A stretch of 64,000 nt of DNA from NCBI RefSeq assembly GCF_030848805.1, contig NC_092362.1, positions 11,326,157 through 11,390,156 on the forward strand, given 5' to 3'. Under the pieces are notes generated by a model that was not told the DNA's origin, did not search any database, and was given only the letters and a program-made list of their open reading frames with translations. The stretch comes from Temnothorax longispinosus. Its lineage: Eukaryota; Arthropoda; Insecta; Hymenoptera; Formicidae. This document shows positions 42,860 to 55,600 of this stretch, in pieces. Position 1 is the first letter of the stretch; every line of letters starts with the position of its first letter. The translations under genes were made by a program, and so were the position numbers.

Positions 42860-43904
42860 CCTCTGCTTTTGTCTTTCATCTCTCTTGTCTTCTTCTTTTT
42901 TCCCTTTCCCTGCCTCCCAACACCTCCCTCTACTATCCCTGAGCACATCTTTTACCTCATCCCATACCCACCACTCCCCTTCTATCCGTACCTTTCTTTG
43001 CCCTATCCGCACGCATTTTTTACCCTCTCCTCTTGCCTTTCATGCAATTTTATTTACCCTCCATTTTATCCTCCGTTCTTCCCATGTTAAATCTTCCTCA
43101 ATCCAAGTACTTTCATCTTTCAATTTCTACTTATTTCTCATTATTCTTGACTTCTCTTCCTCACTTCCTACTCTTACCACTACCATACCTCCCTTCTCTC
43201 TCCTTCCCGCATTTATTTTTCTAATTTCCTCTATCTTAACCTCCACTCCTATCTTTTTCATCACCTCCTCTATTCCCCCTTTCATTCCTCCCGCATCCTT
43301 TTTTACTCCTTTTATCACAATGTTTTTCTTTCTTTCTCCCCTTTCCTTCATTTTATACCTCCTTTCCAGCCTTTTTACCCTCTCCTCCACTCAAACTCCT
43401 CCCTCCCCTTTTTCCTTCTTGCTCCTCCGGTTTCTTCTGCACCTTCTTCCTCCATCGTGACCTCCCTCCTTAAACTCCATCTTCATCCCCTCCAATTTTC
43501 GTTCCAAATCATCTATATATTCTCTTCTTAAATTCCTTTCTCTCTATGCTCCATTTCTGCTCTCGCGCTCTTAATTCGTTCCTTATCTTCTCTACTTCCC
43601 TTCCTTGCTCCTTGAAACCTTCCCTTAACTCTTCTCTCATGATCCTAAAACCTTCTCTCAATTCGCTAATTACCTGCCTTAACTCCTTCTCACCTATCTT
43701 TGTTTCCGATTTAGGCGACCTTGCCGTCTTATTGCTTCTCTTGAAAATTTCATCCTTCTCTTTACTCCCGCTCTTATCTAATTCTATTCTCTTTCTTTTC
43801 CATAGATCATTTAAATTTCCCATGCTTCCACTTCTGCCTCTTTCCTTTATTTTGTTTATAATCCCTTTCTTTCCCTCCATTCCGCTTTCTTTCTCTCCGC
43901 TCAT
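42860..43904 (-). pseudogene. LINE ORF1 (coiled coil plus RRM-like), frameshifted
   Basis: From ATG 43904 the minus strand encodes a Lys/Glu-rich coiled-coil protein (MSGEKESGMEGKKGI...). After frameshifts near 43510 and 43395 it continues with GERKKNIVIKGVKKDAGG, KIGVEVKIEEIRKINAG and KGGMVVVRVGSEEEKSR, like the RRM-type region of L1-like ORF1 proteins. Further on it reads VRIGQRKVRIEGEWWVWDE (about 42990-42930). ORF1 proteins of this kind bind RNA and accompany a LINE reverse transcriptase, which is absent here. The strong purine bias produces long Ser/Phe/Leu frames on the plus strand, which are shadows. 43905-44220 may be its 5' leader. Confidence 0.6.
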
Positions 43905-44265
43905 CTCTGCCTATTTTCCAACTCACTTCTCCTTCTATGTACGCTACACTTTATGCCCGGCTTCGCGCCGCCGACCGCATCTCGGCTCTCCCGTCGCGTC
44001 GCCCCTCTACTCCCGTTATAGTTTGTGTCGTACCCGTCACCCGTGCCTTGCCACTTTCCTTCCCTTTATCTCTTTTACCTGTTTCTCCACTTTTTCTCCT
44101 TCTCACCTCCTCACTCTCTCACCTCCACTCTTGCTTGCTCGCTCGCTCACGCCTTCTCTACCCTCCTCTGGACCTCTTTTCTACTCCGATTTGTCTCGCT
44201 CGAACACACGCCTGACACTCTTACCAGTACCGGAAACGGAAGTCTAATTATATATATATATATAT

Positions 44266-44477
44266 ATGTAGGTCCGGAAGTATGTTCCGGGACTTTTATT
44301 TTTTTACATCGGTATATTCCAGGACATTTGGCAGTTTCCAGGACTGTCCTGGAAAAAATTCATGTCCTACGGCACGTTTCGGGACAATTTTTTGAATCTG
44401 ATTACATATATATGCGTTATATTCCAGGACTGTACATTTCAAAAAACGTAAACAGTCCCGGAACATACCTCTAGACC

Positions 44478-44482
<5 letters not shown>
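44266..44482. mobile_element. Short MITE inserted in a TA repeat
   Basis: ATGTAGGTCCGGAAGTATG (44266) and its imperfect complement, CATACCTCTAGACCTACAT (ending 44482), form terminal inverted repeats about 26 bp long. These include GTTCCGGGAC with GTCCCGGAAC. It is embedded in (TA)n on both sides, consistent with a TA target (Tc1/mariner-type), but any TA duplication is hidden in the repeat. Internal repeats of TTCCAGGAC are visible. Non-coding. Confidence 0.65.
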
Positions 44483-44519
<37 letters not shown>

Positions 44520-45860
44520 TATACATCTATATATAATACATATATATATATATACACACATATATATTACATCAGGTATAATGAAGACAGTATAGTCCTA
44601 TTTAAAAGAAATATACGAACAAAATAAGACTTATCCATTACCTGAGGACGATAACACTCCAAAAAGTCTTGAATATACAAGGACATGACAGTAAAAAATA
44701 ATTAAATTATATTATTATTAACTTTTTAAATTTGAATTTATTAGAACAGATACTTGTAATTTGATAATATAATTATCCATAATGTAATAAATATCATATT
44801 TTCACGAAGAAATGATCTCGATTTACGTATATCATAATATGAAAGTAATGGAAAAATAAAATATAAGTCTTACAACGTAATTTTTGCAAATAGTGAGTAC
44901 TTATACATGTTGACAATACAAACATTTTGTTATCATTATTTATTGTAAACGTTGTCAAGAATTGTAAGTTATTTACTGTCGAGCAGAATTTGTCGAAGAA
45001 ATTTTGTAAGAAAAATTGTAAAAAAAAAATTCTAAAAGAATTTGCGCAAAATGGATGAAAATCGGGGTCATTATTTCGTATAACAAAAAATATTCTCTTA
45101 AAAAATTTGCTTAGGTATACGCATGTTATACAACAATTATTGCAAAGCTCTTTGTACGGTTTTTAAACTAAAAGACTACACATACACAGCCAAACAAATA
45201 TATTTTAATTATAAAAATACTTTTAAAAAATATATATACTAAAAAAACAACACTCAGTCAGAGTAAGAACGTTTTTATCACATTTCTTTATGAAAGTGTT
45301 TTATCGGAGCAGTTACTTAATTTGTGAGGAAATAAAAGAATCTCAGAATGTCTCAGAATCTCGAGAGAAAATCCACGGATTAGACAAAAACTCGTCCGTT
45401 TTGAACAGATTTCCGGGCATAAAAAGCTTTCCTCGATCCACACCGAGCGTGCCGTATACTTACGTATCGTGGTACTTAATAGCGCGCTACGTTTTCACTT
45501 TGCCCATCTATGTGTAACCCGTGGATGTTCTCTTGCTGGATGGAGTATATACCTAACTCAGACTATATATGAACGTGAAATTAAAAAAAAAAATATGACC
45601 CAATACAGCTAGCAGTATTTTTTCTAAACACCAAAATAACATAATAATCATAAAAGACTTTCTTTAAATTTGTAAAACAAAATAATCTGTCAAAGTATTA
45701 TCTGTCAATTCTCATCAAAAGTCCTATTATTTGGTAAGTAATAATTAAGTACATATAATCCCATACTGTTCAATCTCTACAAAATAGTTTCTCGAGAGGA
45801 GTTTATATTACTCATAATAACTAAACTTAAAGCTCTTTTAATTTATTATTTATGAAAGAA
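44483..45860. other. TA microsatellite and AT-rich spacer, no gene seen
   Basis: 44483-44560 is TA-rich simple sequence. The remainder is AT-rich. A 75-codon frame at 45290-45517 has no recognisable feature. Nothing is supported. Confidence 0.45.
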
Positions 45861-45861
45861 A

Positions 45862-48800
45862 CTACTTGTTCTTTTGCGAGTCCTTATTTCTATTTCCCAA
45901 GCTGCCGTCACGCTGCTTACGCCATTTTGCATCTTTTAACCACCCAGCCAAGGCTGCATCTGCTTCAGTGAGATCACTATCCGGAAATGCTATTTGAAGA
46001 GCTCCTGAAACAAGACACATGTACATATAACACAAAACATCTTGCATTTTTTACATACAAATAATAATAATAAACTTAATGTATTAGTAAATAATTACCT
46101 TAAAACAAATTGTATAGTTTGAGAGTTTTGAAAGCTATTTTCCCGTTACCTCTGTCACAATTCATTTCACCTGCCAGTGTGTTAGAGAGTAATTTTGTTA
46201 GCATGTTTGTTGCACTTTTTCTTTCGGGATTCTTCGCGCTCAGCTTCATGTGATTAGACATGTAGTGACACTGCAAACAACAAATAATAAAACATTAGTA
46301 AACACGTAGAAGAAAACTTTTTCAAGTACGTAGAGAAATGAATTATGCTTACAGCAGCAGCTGTGACGTCCTGGGTGATGCGAGGTGGCTTCGATCCGGC
46401 AGAACGTCTCCGTTGATGGGTTCTTTTTCTTGCAGTTAAGGAGGTAAAACCCCAGGATAATTAGCTGTTGGTCGGCGATGTAGATTATGGCTCCTTGGAT
46501 CCGTCGAAGGTAGGTAATTCAATAATCTACAATAATCTTTATCTTTCTTTTGATATATAAAAAAAAAGTATGATATTTATTGTAGAACTTTTACGATACA
46601 AGTGGTTTATGTGGGAGGATGGAACAAGTATGAGATATGTGACCTTTCCTGGCTCGTTCCACACTCTCCGTCGAGAGGGTGAAAGATTCCGCTTTTATAC
46701 AATTTTGGAAATGGTAGTGGGAGGTGACCGCACCTCGTTACAATGAGTCATAAGGCGTTGTCTAGCGGATGTGAGTCTACTTCTAGGGGTGTGGCTCGCT
46801 TGCCAGCAATGAGTCATAGGGTGGTGTCTTGAAATTCATTACCTTATATGGTCATGCGTGACGTTCTGCTTCGACATGTCCATATATGGTTTTGCATAGA
46901 CTAGATTCACTCGAATGAGTCATACAGGTGACTCGTCTGAATTCTATTTTTATTCTCTAGTCTAACGGCGATTTGTATTGAGAGCGATACTTCCTTTTCA
47001 TTATTAAATTTCATTATTAAATTTTAATATGACTTTTATCATGAAGAAAATATTTAATATTTGAATAAAAAAAAAAAAGTGCAAATATATGTTGAATATT
47101 ATTTAAATTTCTTTAGACATACTTTACATACAGTAGAATAATTTAATAATACAATTAAAGTCATTATTAGCATGTCTAAAGTACAAGAGATATTGCTCTC
47201 TTTGTCTAATAGTTAATATGGTATATCTGACTCTCTCTTTCTTTCTTTCAGATCATACAATACTCGCATCTCGCTCGGATTCGTGTTCCTTATGCTGCGC
47301 ATAATACAATTTTATCTTTCTCGAATTCGTGAGTAACGCTTCGGCGTTTGACATTCGATATTTATGTTAATTTTGGTAAGTATATATATTTGTTAATAGT
47401 AATATTAATAAAAGTGATGTTAGCGGTGTTAATAATGTTTCTAATATCAGGTTAATAATATATCGTACAGATAGAAATGGTCAGCATTCTCATTAGTACA
47501 GGAAATTAATGAAATTAAATTACATATATATATATATTAAGATTTTTATTATTTTTATATCTCGCAAATGGTTGGGAATTTGATGGGAGTGTATAGGAAA
47601 CATATTGCAGAACTTTCACTAAAGTATAATATAGCATTGGAAAATTTTATTGTTAATATATGTATTTGTTAATAACAATTTATTAATTAAATAAATTGGT
47701 ACTCTTTAATTCGCGTATTGGTATTATTATGTTCTCTTTGTTTAAGAGGTTTTGAATTTCTAATATTATCTCGTTTATGAACATTCGTTATTTTATTGTT
47801 ATAAATATTTCGTAAATAAACAATTGCAGAAACAAAAGTTATTATCATTTTTCGTAGGTGTACTGATGCAGAGTATATATATGGGGTTGAAATTTGTATT
47901 TACCAGAACGAATTTTTATTACTAAAGTGCTGTCGCACAAACAGAGGTATGTATTTTTACGATTAATTAGGTATAGGAAGTTAACAAAAACATTGTATTA
48001 TGGATGATTTTCAAGAGAAGGGTTCAGGCTATATTTATATATATATATGATATTTTTTGCTATTATATTTTGGAAAATATTAAAGTTTAAATTTAATGTC
48101 CCGAGTCAATACGTTTAACATATTAATATACGTATGTCAGACGTATTATTTAAGGTCATTTCCTTTATACCGGGTGTCTTTTCACTTGGAATTTTATAGC
48201 GCTTTTATTAGAAAAGTGACAAGGTTTTGACTTGTATAAAAAGTGTTATACGTGATCCAAGGTATAAGTTAAAAATATTTATTGACATGGTCAATAATTT
48301 GTTTATGATTGTTTATAAAAGTAAGTTGCAAAAATAAATGATTATGTAGTAAATGTTTTTCTATCAAACGATTCTAACGATTATTCCGTATACACGTATA
48401 TATTGTTTTTATTTCGAACTATTCGTTTTCTATTTTATTTTAATTTTATTAAGAATTTATTATGGCTATCCTTGTCTTTCATGGAGTGAATGTTCAATTT
48501 TCAATCTCGTTTATTAATTTAATTAATTTAAATAGAAAATCAGCGTTAACGTTACTGGTGTTTAGGAGTAGGAGAGATTCCATTTTTATCATAATAATTA
48601 AGTGTCAAAATTTTTGTTTAGAAATGAAATTTTTCAGCTTTAAAATGTATAAAAGACTAAAATATTAATGTAAAAGTGATTTGGTCTTTGTAAGTCAAAA
48701 GGGTAGGAAATTCAAAATGGCGGATGTGAAACTTTAATAATTTATAACTCGAGAACGGTAAGAGATAAAAAGATGGGGTTTCTTTTGTTGTGTTCAGATA

Positions 48801-51090
48801 ATTAAAGCCATTATTTTAGGTTGTTTAAAATTTCTGTGTTTTATGGATTTCCATAATTTTTAATTATATCTCGGAATTAAGAAGAGATATGATGTGGGAG
48901 TTTTTGTGAGGTTACTTGACATGCTCTGCTGGGTATTTGTAGTGATTTTATTTATCATCTTTAATAATATTTTTATGATAAATTTTATTGTTAATTAGTT
49001 TATTTTGAGAGATACAATAATGGTTTATAATCAGAAGTTATTCGACTTTTTGTGATAGTTCTAGTAATCACACTAACTAGGTCTGTTAATAATATAATTT
49101 AATTGTTTATAACAATCATGTTTGAAAAAATGCTAATGAAATAATTACTATTTTAGCGTGATAATGTTTCTCAGGCATAAAAGGTTATGTTCTTATGAAT
49201 AATCTATTTTTAATTAATTCATTTATATTTTATTTTAATCTTCTGAGTTTATTCTTATGGAACATGTATTTATTCGTGTGTTGAATTGAATTTGTATTGC
49301 ATAAAAGATCTCATAAAGTTTGTAATATTCATTTACGATCAATTTTAGTGACTCTGGGGAATTTTAACAAGCAATTGTCCAAAAGTTTATAGTGTGATTC
49401 ATGCAAATGGGGCTTAAGCTTGAAAGGGTACCTTAAGGCAGCCATGTTCTCTAGGCTTATGTCTACTACTTTAAGAACGCGTGTTCGCATCAGCTGAGTG
49501 ATTGTTGTGACAGTTATTTTAAAGAATGATTGTTATATTATAATGTTGTTTTCAGATGCTGGGGACTTCTAGCAATGAAGGTAGAAAATCAAAAAAAATT
49601 TATGCGGGTGGAATATAGCGGTGATTATACCGTCAGACGTGACACAGCCAAATTATGATCCGCCTGTAAGAAAGTCTCAAATTCTTTTAAATGTTGTTTT
49701 GTGTGCAAAGGTAATGCTGGCATTCTCTCAGGACGCGAAATTCTCTTTTCTGAGGGTATTATAGCTCTCATAAGCTTGCTCACGTTCATATTGAGAATGT
49801 CTAACTTTCCAGAAATTTTTTCTACTGTAACTAGTGTCCTTTTAACTGTCATTTCGGTGTTTAATGTCTTCTCTGCAACAAATACAAAAAAATTATAGTA
49901 ATACAGGCACAGAAAGCAAACATTTATTTTACACTAGTATTGCAACAAAATGTTACCTGTATTCTTATCATGCAACTGTTCTTTAAACAATGTACGTCGA
50001 TGGGAAGCGCTTGAATTAGATAATTTTGGTTTATCATTACAATTAGAAGAATTGCTGCTGCATTGCGCGGTGTCCACAGAATCAGTGTTAAAAGTTGATG
50101 TTGGTTGATGATCAGTTGATGTAAGATCCTTCGTTAAAGTTGAATCATCCTTACTGAATACACGGTCAGGTACTTGCGTCAATGATTGTACGTTCAAAGA
50201 ATGAGTCATCCCTTCCTAAACAGCACTTTCGTCACAGTTAACAGGGCTATTTGTAAGTAATGAATTGCAAGAGGTTGAGGATTTTAAGAGACTTTTTGTC
50301 TTGCTGAATGAAGCCAATGATTCCGGCTTTTTCGAGGCTGCAATTGTTTTTGCTGTTTGAACTACTTTCTTCAATTCCGTCGCGGAATGCTTAGAAGATG
50401 CCTCTTTTCTTTGAACAGTCATTTTTTCTCCTTTAGGCTTTTTGTTATTTACCTTAATAATAGAGAAACTCTTTAACAATTTTGACGAGATGCTGGCATC
50501 CGAATCAGTATCCCAATTTTGAGTATCAGAAGAAACTTTTTTGAAAGGCACAACAGGGGGAGCAGGAATAATTTTTGTCGTTATTTTTGAAAGCCCACTA
50601 GAATCAGTATCACTGTCTGACCCAATTTGCCGAGCCTTTTTCTTTCTTCTCCCTCGGCCCATATTTTGCTCTATCTCTGTTTCATAATTTGAATCAGCGA
50701 GGAATCCAGAAACAGCTTCGCGGGCTTGTGGATAAGTATCTGAATAGAGGAAAAATGTAAGTTTTAAAAAAATATCTACATATTCCGATCTCATAATAAT
50801 GTGTGACAATCTGTATATAAAAATTTTTATAGGAGAATAAAATAAAATTTTACTGTAAAATCTTTTAATTTTCACTTCGTGTTTTGGCCAATCAGTTTTA
50901 AAAGATTGTTCAGTTTTCACCAGTTGTGTGACAGATTTTGGATTAGGGGGCCAATATGTTTCTCCACACATGTCATCGTCAAGGTCTGTGCAGATCCACT
51001 TTCTTAAACCAACCTCAATGTATATATCTGGATCTTTATTTGTGGGCAGAAATTTTAGCACAACAAACTGTGAAACAGAAAATAAAAAGT
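45862..51090 (-). pseudogene. DUF4806-domain protein, partner gene of a CACTA-like element, broken
   Basis: Exons read leftward. 51090-50880 gives FVVLKFLPTNKDPDIYIEV (after an acceptor CAG) through DWPKHEVKIKRF. After an AT-rich intron, 50740-50216 gives TYPQAREAVSGF and a Ser/Lys-rich region ending ESAV and a TAG. 50209-49960 continues in the same frame. 49878-49645 gives VEKISGKLDILNMNVSKLMR and PLHTKQHLKEFETFLQ. Then comes an LTR-type insertion. Beyond it, AAA, CHYMSNHMKLSAKN and NMLTKLLSNTLAGEM follow, and finally 46017-45862 with AALAGWLKDAKWRK. The late part fits DUF4806 (family memory). At least two in-frame stops (near 50218 and 46102) and a 3.3 kb insertion show it is dead. The first exon lies beyond the solo LTR at 51138-53026. 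Confidence 0.6.
46362..49644 (+). mobile_element. 3.3 kb LTR-like insertion in the DUF4806 exon
   Basis: It starts TGTGACGTCCTGGGTGATGC and ends CAGACGTGACA. A 4-bp duplication, CAGC, flanks it (46358-46361 and 49645-49648). Removing it and one CAGC restores the DUF4806 frame. The GC-richer ends and very AT-rich middle contain no supported ORF. The start TGTGACGT and end CGTGACA resemble the solo LTR at 51138-53026, so it may be a very long solo LTR or a non-coding LTR-type element. No internal LTR pair was found. Confidence 0.65.
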
Positions 51091-51137
51091 ATAAAGTGTA
51101 AAATGTAGAAATAAAAATACACTGTATTTATATAACT

Positions 51138-53026
51138 TGTGACGTTGCGGCTCGCCGCATCGTCGCGGCGCCCCGCCGCCGTCACAAGACGCGGAATTTT
51201 GCGCCCAGGGACGGACCAGGGAGGCGAGATCTCCAGGGGTCGTATTTAATCGCGTTTCCGCATTCTGATTACTTTCTTTTGTTTTTATGCAATGTAATAC
51301 GCGCGGCACCTCACCCACACCACGACAAATCTTCGAGGGAGTACTTGGCGAAGGAAATCAAGGACGATCGATAACCAAGGAGGGGTGGCAAACACGGAAG
51401 CAACAGAGATCACGGGCTGGCGAGAGCAACGCGGCAGGCGTGCGGCACGTGAGGCAGCGACGGACGAGGCCGCCAATAGCGGAGCCCCAGACGCCTGGGT
51501 AAAACCCGGCTACAGCAGAGGATCTCCAAGAAACATCGACCTACGGGGTGACTGATCACCGCCCCAGGGTCAAACCGGAGGCACACCGGCGCGAACCGAG
51601 TTCCGTCCGCTGCTAAGGACAGAATTGAGGAGTCGTACGCCGCCGAGGGACCGTTGCACGCCCCCGAAGGATCTCGTATCGACAGCACTGCGCCGGGACA
51701 CCGCGGGCTTGCAAGCTCGCGCCCGATTGGATCGCGCGCCCCTCAGGAAGGGGTACCGTATCGATTCCGCCATCGAGCGGGTCTAGCGTTTCACTCTCTG
51801 GTCGTCCGTCGGCGAGATACGTTTCGTAAGATACGCGATAGCCACCCCGAGTCGGGTATTTCGATAATTGTCTGGCGGATCGAGGATCGTTGGAGGAAGG
51901 TGACGGCGAGGAGCCCAGGAGGAGGCATATCACCGGTGAGGTTGCCCGTAAATCGCGATATGTAAAGCCACGACACCGCCCTCCGGTGCACGCTCTCGCT
52001 CGGGATAACGCATGTTAAGATCGAGTGTAATTTCGCGATCGATAACGAGAGCGAAGGGCCTCGGGATGGTATCGTGGCCGCGGAACCGTGGTACAAACGT
52101 TAGGGCAAATCCCTGGAGATCGTGATAGGCGCGTTAATGAGTTCGATATCGCAAGTATATTGCGTCGTCCTCGCGACCTTGATGTACGGCAGCATACGGG
52201 CCGGTACTTCGTAAATTGTGTTACCGTTTCTTCGCGTCGGAAAATTCTTGTGTTTTCGCGTCGGGTGTTAGCGTATCGATTGTGTTCGGATCTCGTTATT
52301 ACGGGTTGCTAATTGTGTCAAACTCCCATTGGTGTCGATGGAGTCGTTACGTTGGGTTTGCTCTCGCGTTGAGAAACTTTCGTTCACAAGCCCCTTGCGT
52401 TCGGTATTCCTTGCGTTACGCCCTATGGCGTCCCGCCCTGCTCGCGATGACCTCGAATTTTGCGTTAGAAATATCTCGCGTTAGTATTATTACTCTTAAG
52501 TGTTTGAGAACTGCGCCTTCCGTGCGCCTACAATAAGCTTTGCTTCGCGTATGTTTAATAGCCGCGTTAAAGATTGTTTCTGTGGAATAAATCCAGGCAT
52601 CCCGCCACCGGCTATTCTTGATTTGTTATTGGCTTTATTTTGTGTTTGATCGAAGCCGGATGGATAAACGTTGTTATTTTCTCGACAACCAGTACTCAAT
52701 AAATGTTATTTTCTTTGTTATCAGACTGAGTTACAAAATTTACGTGTCACCCCGCCGGATATCGCGCTGCCCTTCATTAACCCCGCCCGTGATTAGGTCA
52801 AGCTAGCCGATTCCACGCACCTCCACCCACTTCGTTTTGCGTCTCGTTTAGGTTTTCGCGATTTCGTGGACGCGAATGTACGCGTCTGGCGCCCAACATT
52901 CGGAACATTTCGTGGAGTATCGGAGGTGCGAGGAAACCACTGGAGAGGCCTACTATCCCGCTCTCCTAAGTCCTTTTGATCCGGCACACGTCCCGGAGCG
53001 GTCCGGGAGTGCAAAAAGTCGTGACA
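51138..53026 (+). mobile_element. Solo LTR, 1889 bp (family TGTGACGTTGCGG)
   Basis: It begins TGTGACGTTGCGGCTCGCCG and ends AAAAAGTCGTGACA. It is flanked by AACT (51134-51137 and 53027-53030). A partial second copy lies at 40148-41195. AATAAA occurs at about 52588 and 52699. No ORF with a domain is present, so this is a solo LTR left by recombination, probably of a Ty3/Gypsy-type element with unusually long LTRs (class is inference). It separates the two genes of the CACTA-like cassette. Confidence 0.8.
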
Positions 53027-53119
53027 AACTATATAACATATTATATTCTATAAATGTGATATCTACATATTTTTTCTTGTATAATGCTATATGGAGTTTC
53101 TTTAAATCAATGGAATTGT

Positions 53120-55600
53120 GTGAAGTAATGGCATACACAAGAAATTATCTCTATTTGGAATTAAATAGCACTTGCACTGAACATCACTGACAGGATATGC
53201 TACTCTTCTTTCCTCGAGTTGAGAAACACATATAATACCTAGTTCAGATGAGGGGAGTGGATACGTATAAAAGTCCTCCTGTTTTTTAAACTTGCAACCA
53301 ATAAAAAATAGAGTTCGGTGTCTGTAAACAAGATTTTTTAGCAAAACAACACTACCATTGACAGTTTTAAAACAGGAGTCCTTTTTACCTATTTTAAAAT
53401 TACCACATTACCAATAGTAACCTTACGATATTGTGGGCCACGAATAATTTCATCTGCAATGAAGTGTTTTAAAAAGAGCACAAACTGATTAGGCTTAGAA
53501 TCGAGAATAATTTCAATCTTTTTCTTTTTTTCTAAATCACGTCTAGCTATCTGTTCCAACGGTTTATAACCCGATCGCAGGGAATCCTTCATAGACTTCA
53601 GAGCGGTTTTCATAGCGAAAGGCACTGAAATTATCTATAGCTCCATGCTCCTGACATTCCTTAGGTAAGTGACTGAGTGAGTGTACATTATACACTACAA
53701 AACTCGTTCCATAAAGAACTACTAAATGAGAGATAAAAGTTTTAATAAATTGCTCAGCAAGGTGGAGATGAGTATGAACAAGAGTAGAACTAGCCAAAAT
53801 ATAGGCAGCACTATGCAAAAGGAGAAAATGTTTGTAGATGTTATCATGAATCAAATCCTTGAAAGCAACAATACCGTCATACAAGAGTATGCGACGAAAT
53901 TCAGTGGCCTTGAACAGTTTAAAATTGTTTAGAGATCTTGGTTTTCGATTAAAATCATGGGGACAGAATTCCTTAAAAAACACAAAGACTTCAGATATAA
54001 GATTGATGATATTTCTATGAAGTTTCCATACTCCAACAACAAATAACCAAAAATAAAGCAGCCTCTTGAACACACCAATATATAAAAGATGCATTGCATC
54101 AAGACGGAATTGTGACACAAGCCCAGTTCCTAATCTTTCAAGTGGTGAGATTTCTTCATGGTGTTGAGGTTGCTCGCGATTTCTGAAAGACTCATCTGTA
54201 CGGAGGGGTTGATTAAGATCCACGAAAGTAATCCTGTGATTATGGTATTCTCCAATGACAGTGCATTTCTCACAACCTGCATAACCTGAGTGTCCTTTAC
54301 AACATTTAATAAATGCCCTTGCAGAAGCATCTAGAACATAATTTCTAATTACAACTTCATAACTGTTACCCTCATACTCATAGCCATTATGAAATAAATC
54401 TTCTAATTCACTAACATACTTTTCTAGATATTCCTCAATATTCTGAGGATCACTTTTCCCACAGTATACAGCAATAATAAAGGGTTCATTCAAAGTCCCA
54501 ACAAGATGTCTTAAAATTGGCCAAAACTTAAGCTTAGAACTGTTGAAAAGCGGCAAACCGTCAATATTAATATCATTTATAATCTTTCCATGAGTTCGCA
54601 AATAATCTTGTAATAACATCTGGTCCCCAAATTAACTGTAAATCCTTTATACCACATTTTTCCTCCACTTTCAAGATTACTTATCTCCAGATTAAAATTA
54701 CTTTTGTTGCGGCCCAAATTAAAATAACAAATAGTATTAAGAATAAAGACGCGAAGAACAATAGGGAACGCGACCGCGAAAGCCCGAAAGAATTACGCAA
54801 CGCCGAATCAGCAAGAGATGAGTTGCGCGATCGGCCCAGATACGATCGAGCAACTCAGCGATATTGAAGGACAAGACGAGGATTCAAAAGGAAGCGACAA
54901 CAGGAGACGAGAGGGCAATCGGAGTCAGGGAGCAAATCAGTAACGGGCATCAAACGCGAATAACGATTGTAACGCAGAGTGATTATTAAAAGTTATCCTT
55001 TATTCAAAAGTGCCGTTTATTTCCATCTATCCCGCATCCTCCGTGGACCGAAAAAAATCCAAGTGTCCCTCCGCAAAAAAGGGGCACAACACTTTTCAAA
55101 AGTGTCTTGTGACTTTTAGGCATATTAGGAAGACCAACACTGAGGCGCTTTAACAAATTATCAACTTTTAACATGGAAAGGACACCTGATTCAGAAGCCC
55201 TTTCTCGCACTGATTCAATAACAAATTGTTCCATTTGAGCAACGTTCCTGAAAACCATCACATTCTCTTCGACTTCACTTCTGTCAGACTGTGAGCTACT
55301 CTCACTGCTCAACCCACTCTGCATATCAGCCATACATAATATGTATTTCTTCGGCAACTTGTTTGTCACTTTGTAAAGATATCGTATCACTATTATTATT
55401 ATTTTCAGAAGCAGTAGCAACATGATAGCCTTCGTCAAAATTTGCAATTTCCTCAGAATCGGATGATATCTCATAATCTGAATTACTATCCGAAGATTCT
55501 ACATAAATTTTATTGATTCTCAATCGCAATTCATCTGCTTTAAGCTTTTTCATGGCAGTTTTTATAGCTTTTCTATGCAGTTTCCTTTTCACAGGTTTAG
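53120..55600 (-). pseudogene. CACTA-like (EnSpm-type) transposase, broken
   Basis: Minus-strand pieces: a basic/acidic start at 55592; MADMQSGLSSESSSQ and LPNMPKSHKTLLKS (55340-55092); after a solo LTR, ESGGKMWYKG (about 54650). Then comes a 351-codon frame with INIDGLPLFNSSKLKFWPIL, DASARAFIKCCKGHSGYAGC, LRTDESFRNR and LVSQFRLDAMHLLYIGV. It continues with YNVHSLSHLPKECQEHGAID and DNFSAFRYEN. These are the usual landmarks of insect CACTA-like transposases (Cys/His region, D-x2-H, 'NFSAFxxEN'; family memory). The frame shifts near 53610 and again near 53388, then reads IGKKDSCFKT and FYTYPLPSSELGI to about 53120. It belongs to a different, better preserved copy than the relic at 30068-30928. 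Confidence 0.75.
54705..55091. mobile_element. Solo LTR, 387 bp, inside the CACTA-like transposase
   Basis: It begins TGTTGCGGCCC and ends GGGGCACAACA. A 4-bp duplication, CTTT, flanks it (54701-54704 and 55092-55095). AATAAA-type signals occur on both strands, so orientation is not decided. The insertion splits the transposase just after KSHKTLLK. Confidence 0.75.

Noticed and set aside
42885..43460. 191-codon Ser/Phe/Leu-rich plus-strand ORF (and 43546-44247)
   Set aside because: It is the shadow of the purine-rich LINE ORF1 on the opposite strand; no signal of its own.
45290..45517. 75-codon ORF
   Set aside because: No recognisable domain and no supporting context; left as spacer.
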